This document shows positions 59,301-64,000 of a stretch of 64,000 nucleotides of DNA, in pieces. Position 1 is the first letter of the stretch. Every line of letters begins with the position of its first letter. The stretch lies in contig JAQFVV010012507.1 of the NCBI GenBank assembly GCA_028023455.1, positions 1,555,456 through 1,619,455 on the forward strand, given 5' to 3'. This stretch comes from Epiperipatus broadwayi. Taxonomy: Eukaryota > Onychophora > Udeonychophora > Euonychophora > Peripatidae. The position numbers were made by a program, and so were the translations under genes. The notes beneath the pieces are model-generated. The model was not told where the DNA came from. It ran no database searches and saw only the letters and a program-made list of their open reading frames with translations.

Positions 59301-61714
59301 TTTCCAAAATAAAAAAACTAATATTAAAGTCAAGAAGATTCAAAACATTGTATACACAAATGATTTCAATACAATATCCATTATCATCATACATACTTAT
59401 AATACTAGATAATTTAGAGATCAACATTTTCATTTTATTGTATCTAAACAGATATCTATAATGATACATTAGAAAGTCATACTCATATTTTAAAAATATA
59501 TGCATACTAAAGCATTTATAAAAATAACTTAAATATCTTTAGTTAACCTACAAGGCATTTTTAAACCTTTACATTGCATTCATAAAACATTTAATATATT
59601 CATAATCATATAAATATGATTCATCTGTCTTAATGCTCAAGCAATGATAAATGGAACTAAATATAAATTAAAATATTATTAAAGTGTATAATAATTTACC
59701 TTTAATTCCAACAATTATTGGAATTAAATATGGCAATCCTCTTCTCTTCTTGATCATCTGAACATAAATATTTTATTTTCACTTTTCAGAAAATTAAATT
59801 TTCTGATACCTAATATTTTTCTTTATTTTTTAAAATAAGTTATTTCAGTATTAAAACTAAGCATATATCTAATAACTAAATATTATTAATAATAATATTA
59901 AAAAATATTAATACTAAAAAAAAAAATAGAAAAGTAATAAAATTCAAAGCTACTAAAGTTCTTGTTTGCTTTCATTCTTCCAGTACCGAGCTTTCTCCAT
60001 TGCTATTGACAATGGAAAAAGTTTGGACAAAATTCTCTCTTCCCCTCTGTCCTAAATAAAACTCTATAAGGCACAAAGTTCAATCATTAAAAATCTCTAT
60101 GAAATACTGTCCATCCATACTGGATAAATAGTCTATCTAAATCCATTTTCTTAGCATTTCTAGGTGAACAAATATTTCCGATATAAAAACATTCATTAAT
60201 ATAATTTCATATTAGATAATAATTTTTTCCATGCGTGCATTTATTCGGTTGGTCCAAGTTTATGCCAAGTTATAGCGAAACTAATATTTCTTCATCAGTA
60301 ATCATTTAAAACATTTTAAAGAATAAGATTATTTATCAGTTGATGAATTTCTTTCTTCAGACAACTTTCATTTTTATTTCTCTATTATACACTCCTATTT
60401 AAATGGGATTTTTTTTAAAATTCAAGATTTTATCTTTTTTAAACACGCACATATCAATTAATGATTTCTTACAATATTGTGCAATCTCTTCAGGTAATAT
60501 TTTATATATAACATGCTGGTAATCTTAAAATAATATCAGAATTCATCTTTTTTTAATAAGGAAAATCTTTTAAAATGTATAGTTCAAAAGACATTTTCTC
60601 TTAATCTTAATACGCACACTTTTAAAATATATAATGTTCATTCAGGCTGTTCTCTTTTAAACAAACTAGTAGTAAAACATTTTTACATCAGATAATATAA
60701 AATATATTTGCATTTATAAAATTTCTTCATACATTTAATTCAGTTGCATAATATCGTTTGTTCTTCGTTTTGTAGCATGTATGTCTTATTAAATAGCTTT
60801 CAACAAATATCCTCAACACAATAATAAGATGTAAATTTCTCGACAGTTTATATTTATGAGCGTTTATCAAAATTGTTAAATATAAATGTTTTTTCACCTC
60901 ATACATACTAAAAATATTAAATATAAAGTTCTTATGAATTCCTAAGTTTTTTTTTGGTTATATAGTTAAAACTCTCACAACTCCTGCTATGTATTAGGCC
61001 AATGCTTTGATGATAACTATTGGTCTCTATAAAATTATCATGGTTTTTATTAAGTTTTGATGTGAAAATTTTACTGACTGAATGAATTCGTTTACCCAAA
61101 CATTGAAAGCATTAAAATAATTATTGAAAATTATATTTTTAATTTTAATAAACAAATTTTTTTTATAAAAAATTAAAACTCTTAAAGACACAACCAGATT
61201 AGACAAACAAAATAAGACAAGATTAGACAAGAACTGTCTAGACTGATTGAACACCTACATTTATACCTATTTTATTGAATGGATTTCATTGGTTGATCAA
61301 TGTTTTTCTCAAATATTAATTTACATATAAATTAAATTTTTCTGTCTACAAAATAATATTTTAAAACAATGGGACTCTTTATTTTAATATTATATAAAAT
61401 TTATTTAATATTTTTATAATATAGAATATCTTTATTTAAACTTGAAAATATTTTTAATAACTTGAATATTAATTTTAAAATAGAAAATATTACTTAAACA
61501 GCATAAGAACAAATTAGTTGTTACTTTTAAAATAAAATTTATAATATTATTTTGCAACATTTAATGTGTCTAATTTTACTAACAAAAAACTAAAAATTAA
61601 TATTTCTTTCCTAAAACATGGAAGCTCAAAGACAAATACACACATTTTAAAGACATGTGACAGTTTTTAGACCATTCTAGAATAATTTAATTACTAACTA
61701 TTTAAAATTATAAC
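56348..61714. other. Long AT-rich stretch, no gene seen
   Basis: More than 5 kb of very AT-rich sequence. The only open frames of note (59272-59505 and 61027-61254, both minus, under 80 codons) are Ile/Asn/Phe/Lys-rich and look like chance. A small hairpin, TCCATTG and CAATGGA, is at 59996-60016. Confidence 0.6.
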
Positions 61715-61718
61715 TTAA

Positions 61719-63858
61719 CCCCTTGTGACCTGAACGGCCATTTTGAATTCACAAAAAAAATTACAGGACATACAATTTTAAATGAAATGTCTAATTTATT
61801 ACAATAAATAACAAATATATATACATTTTTAGAAAGTGCAAATATGAAAGAATGTAATGAAGCTGATAAAATAGTCATTACCACAAAAAAATAATTAAAG
61901 AAAGGAGATTTTTCACATTTTATATATCTTTATTTTTACATTGGTTCACAAACTCTCAATTTTGAAAGATATAGCCTAAAATGACAATTTCATAGACAGC
62001 TTCATCACATTCGTCATAAAATGCAGAAAAAAATAATATATAACATGACCTACCTGAGTTACAGATTGTTGGTGAATGTGAAAAGGTGACCATTTCAAAT
62101 TTCTTTTCTGCTTGACACTCTATGTGTTCTATTTTTGCAAGCAGTTGTTTTTCTAGGCCCTCTATGCGGGATATCTATTAGAAATGCAAGGTTTTAGTGA
62201 GGATCAAAAAAAAAAATAACAGTAATAACTTTAGTAAATTCTAAGTTATGGGGGTAAAAAATAATGACTATATTATTGAAAAATCAGGGGTGGGGCGAGA
62301 TAAATTATGCATTATTTCATCAGATCATAATTGCCAAATATGCAAATAAATAATTTAAAAATTTGTTTCTAAAATAAAAGAATAACAACATAGTAAATAA
62401 AATAAAATAAATAATCAAAAGGAATTACAAGCAATTATTATATATGAGTGGGAGAGAGATGACTGTTGATTCAGCATGTGAGGTATTTATTTTTTTCACC
62501 TTGTGTTTCACAGACAGAGATAGTTTGAAGACAGTTTGCAAATTGTTGAAAATATAAAGCAGAGCAAAATCAATTTCAAAATAACTGAGAGATGATGAGC
62601 AACTGGTAAGGGTGAGCTAAATTATGCATTATTACATAGCAAACCATAATAGCAAAGTATGCTATCAAAGAATAAAAAGTTATCTGCAAAGTATGCTATA
62701 AAAGAATAAAAAGTTATCTACAATGAAATGAATAAAACGAGAAATTCTAAGTTATGCATGTAAAAAATAATTACTACATATTGAATATCATGAGGGGAAG
62801 AGTGAGCTAAATTAGCATTATTACATAGCAAACCATAATAGCAAAGTATGTATCAAATAAATAAAAAGTTATCTGCAAAGTATGCTATAAAATGAATAAA
62901 AAGTTATCTACAATGAAATGAATAAAAACGTAGTAAATTCTAAGTTATGCAGTAAAAAATAATTACCATTATTGGAATATCATGAGGGTAGAGTGAGCTA
63001 AATTATGCATTATTACATGCAAACCATAATAGCAAAGTATGCTATCAAATAAATAAAAAGTTATCTATAATGAAACGAATAAAAATGTAGTAAATTCTAA
63101 GTTATGCATAAAAAATAATTACTACATTATTGGAATATCATGAGGGTAAGAGTGAGCTAAATTATGCATTATTACATAGCAAACCATAATAGCAAAGTAT
63201 GCTATCAAATGAATAAAAGTTATCTGCAAAGTATGCTATAAAATGAATAAAAGTTATCTACAATGAAAGAATAAAAACGTAGTAAATTCTAAGTTATGCA
63301 TGTAAAAAATAATTACTACATTATTGGAATATCATGAGGGTAAGAGTGAGTTAAATTATGCATTATTATATAGCAAACCATAATAGCAAAGTATGCTATA
63401 AAAGAATAAAAACTTATCTACAAGAAATGTATAAAAACAGTAAAAAAAAAAAAAAAACCCAAAGGAATTACAAGCAATTATTATATATTAGTGGGAGATG
63501 ATGATGATGAGCTGAATACTTACGGTAATGGGGAATACAAACCCAAATCAAACACATCAACAGAAAAGTAGTATGAACGAATTACGTTTAGCGGCGAAAA
63601 AATTGTTTTCCCGTATATTTTTTATCGGTTGATAAAATCTAGAAAGATAAAAAAATTACAAAATTTTAATAAAACTTTACAAAAATTGCTATAAAAAATC
63701 TAATTTTCATCGCACAGAAAAAATTTTAGACGACAAAAAGATAGAAAAATGGCGGAGAGAAAGAGAAAAAAAGCGTAACTGTGACGAACGGTTTCGCAAG
63801 CGGTCGAAATTGTAAACTTTTTTTAATGCGTAAACAAGCGGTTTTCGGTCTCAAAGGG
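61719..63858. mobile_element. 2,140-bp piggyBac-like element, non-autonomous
   Basis: TTAA flanks both ends (61715-61718 and 63859-63862). The left end reads CCCCTTGTGACCTGAACGGC. The right end, reverse complemented, reads CCCTTTGAGACCGAAAACCG. The inverted repeats agree at CCC, TTG, GACC and scattered later bases, and the CCC tip next to TTAA is diagnostic of piggyBac-type transposons. The interior holds no transposase. It is largely a tandem array (62600-63440) flanked by a repeated block (GGAATTACAAGCAATTATTA at 62421 and 63464). The last 290 bp are CpG-richer and contain ATGGCGGAG at 63750, which is followed after nine codons by a stop. Confidence 0.75.
62600..63440. repeat. Tandem array of ~190-bp units inside the piggyBac-like element
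   Basis: GTGAG(C/T)TAAATTATGCATTA recurs at 62612, 62802 (one base missing), 62993, 63152 and 63346, giving periods of 190, 191, 159 and 194 bp. A diverged unit sits upstream at 62297. Each unit contains one or two copies of a ~37-bp subunit (GCAAAGTATGCTAT, then GAATAAAAAGTTATCTAC). The 159-bp unit lacks one subunit. Single-base deletions between units are frequent. Confidence 0.93.
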
Positions 63859-63862
63859 TTAA

Positions 63863-64000
63863 GTAAATAAAATTATTTGAAATATATTAGATATATAATG
63901 TTTAATACTGTAATTAAACTATTGTTGTAGCATTATATGCTTTAAATATAGTAAATATTAATTAATTTTATCTTTCAAATAACATATAATATAGTACTTT
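63863..64000. other. AT-rich right edge of the window
   Basis: Nothing recognisable after the piggyBac-like element. Confidence 0.6.

Noticed and set aside
62612-63440. Regularly spaced repeats suggestive of a CRISPR array
   Set aside because: Units are ~190 bp and themselves repetitive, with no unique spacers, and the DNA is eukaryotic.

Overview
The window is A+T-rich animal DNA with no intact protein-coding gene. It is eukaryotic and almost certainly from an invertebrate metazoan. It holds (GATA)n, (AAT)n, (CA)n and (TA)n microsatellites, decayed retrotransposons of three animal lineages (two non-LTR groups and Penelope-like elements), cut-and-paste DNA transposon ends, and a tRNA-Gly-derived retrocopy. 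The mixture would suit a mollusc such as a cephalopod, but the species cannot be fixed from the sequence. No bacterial operon, rRNA or CRISPR is present.

Layout. 1-4.4 kb: microsatellite and AT-rich sequence with one unidentified lower-AT patch (1.3-1.7 kb). 4.4-10.8 kb: a minus-strand non-LTR retrotransposon (LINE copy 1; PHD-like finger and coiled-coil ORF1, endonuclease, FADD reverse transcriptase, C-terminal Cys/His segment). A 2,186-bp element with TG...CA ends and an ATCA target duplication splits it. 13.5-14.1 kb: a 600-bp (GATA)n array. 14.6-21.1 kb: a second, Tx1/L1-like LINE group on the minus strand (ORF1, RT, C-terminus of another copy) and a separate YRPP-type endonuclease fragment. 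21.4-22.3 kb: a 900-bp pogo/Tigger-like element with 23-bp inverted repeats between TA dinucleotides. 25.9 kb: a candidate decayed hammerhead ribozyme. 32.8 kb: a retroposed tRNA-Gly(TCC) pseudogene with a 14-bp target duplication.

33.4-40.2 kb is a Penelope-like element (PLE) cluster. It has one plus-strand copy, then a second plus-strand copy that appears to be split by a head-to-head pair of two further PLE copies forming a large inverted repeat, followed by an (AAT)n array. 41.2-42.9 kb is a lower-AT island with an endonuclease fragment, a 436-bp TTAA-flanked piggyBac-type miniature element with a short ORF, and an LTR-like segment with a TATA box and 31-bp repeats. 46.9 kb holds the only candidate host exon, a CDK1-like start (MEDYIKIE) between splice-site-like sequences, at low confidence. 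48.8-51.8 kb is LINE copy 2, the same family as copy 1. It supplies the paralogous empty site that proves the 5.1-kb insertion. 54.9 and 56.3 kb carry weak tRNA-derived SINE remnants. 61.7-63.9 kb is a TTAA-flanked piggyBac-like element whose interior is a tandem array of ~190-bp units.

The parts do not form a pathway. They record successive waves of insertion and decay in an intergenic or intronic region. All element proteins are broken by stops and frameshifts. Family calls come from reading translations by eye, so motif-level calls (YVDD, FADD, SDH, PHD Cys/His pattern, terminal repeats, target duplications) are firmer than clade names.
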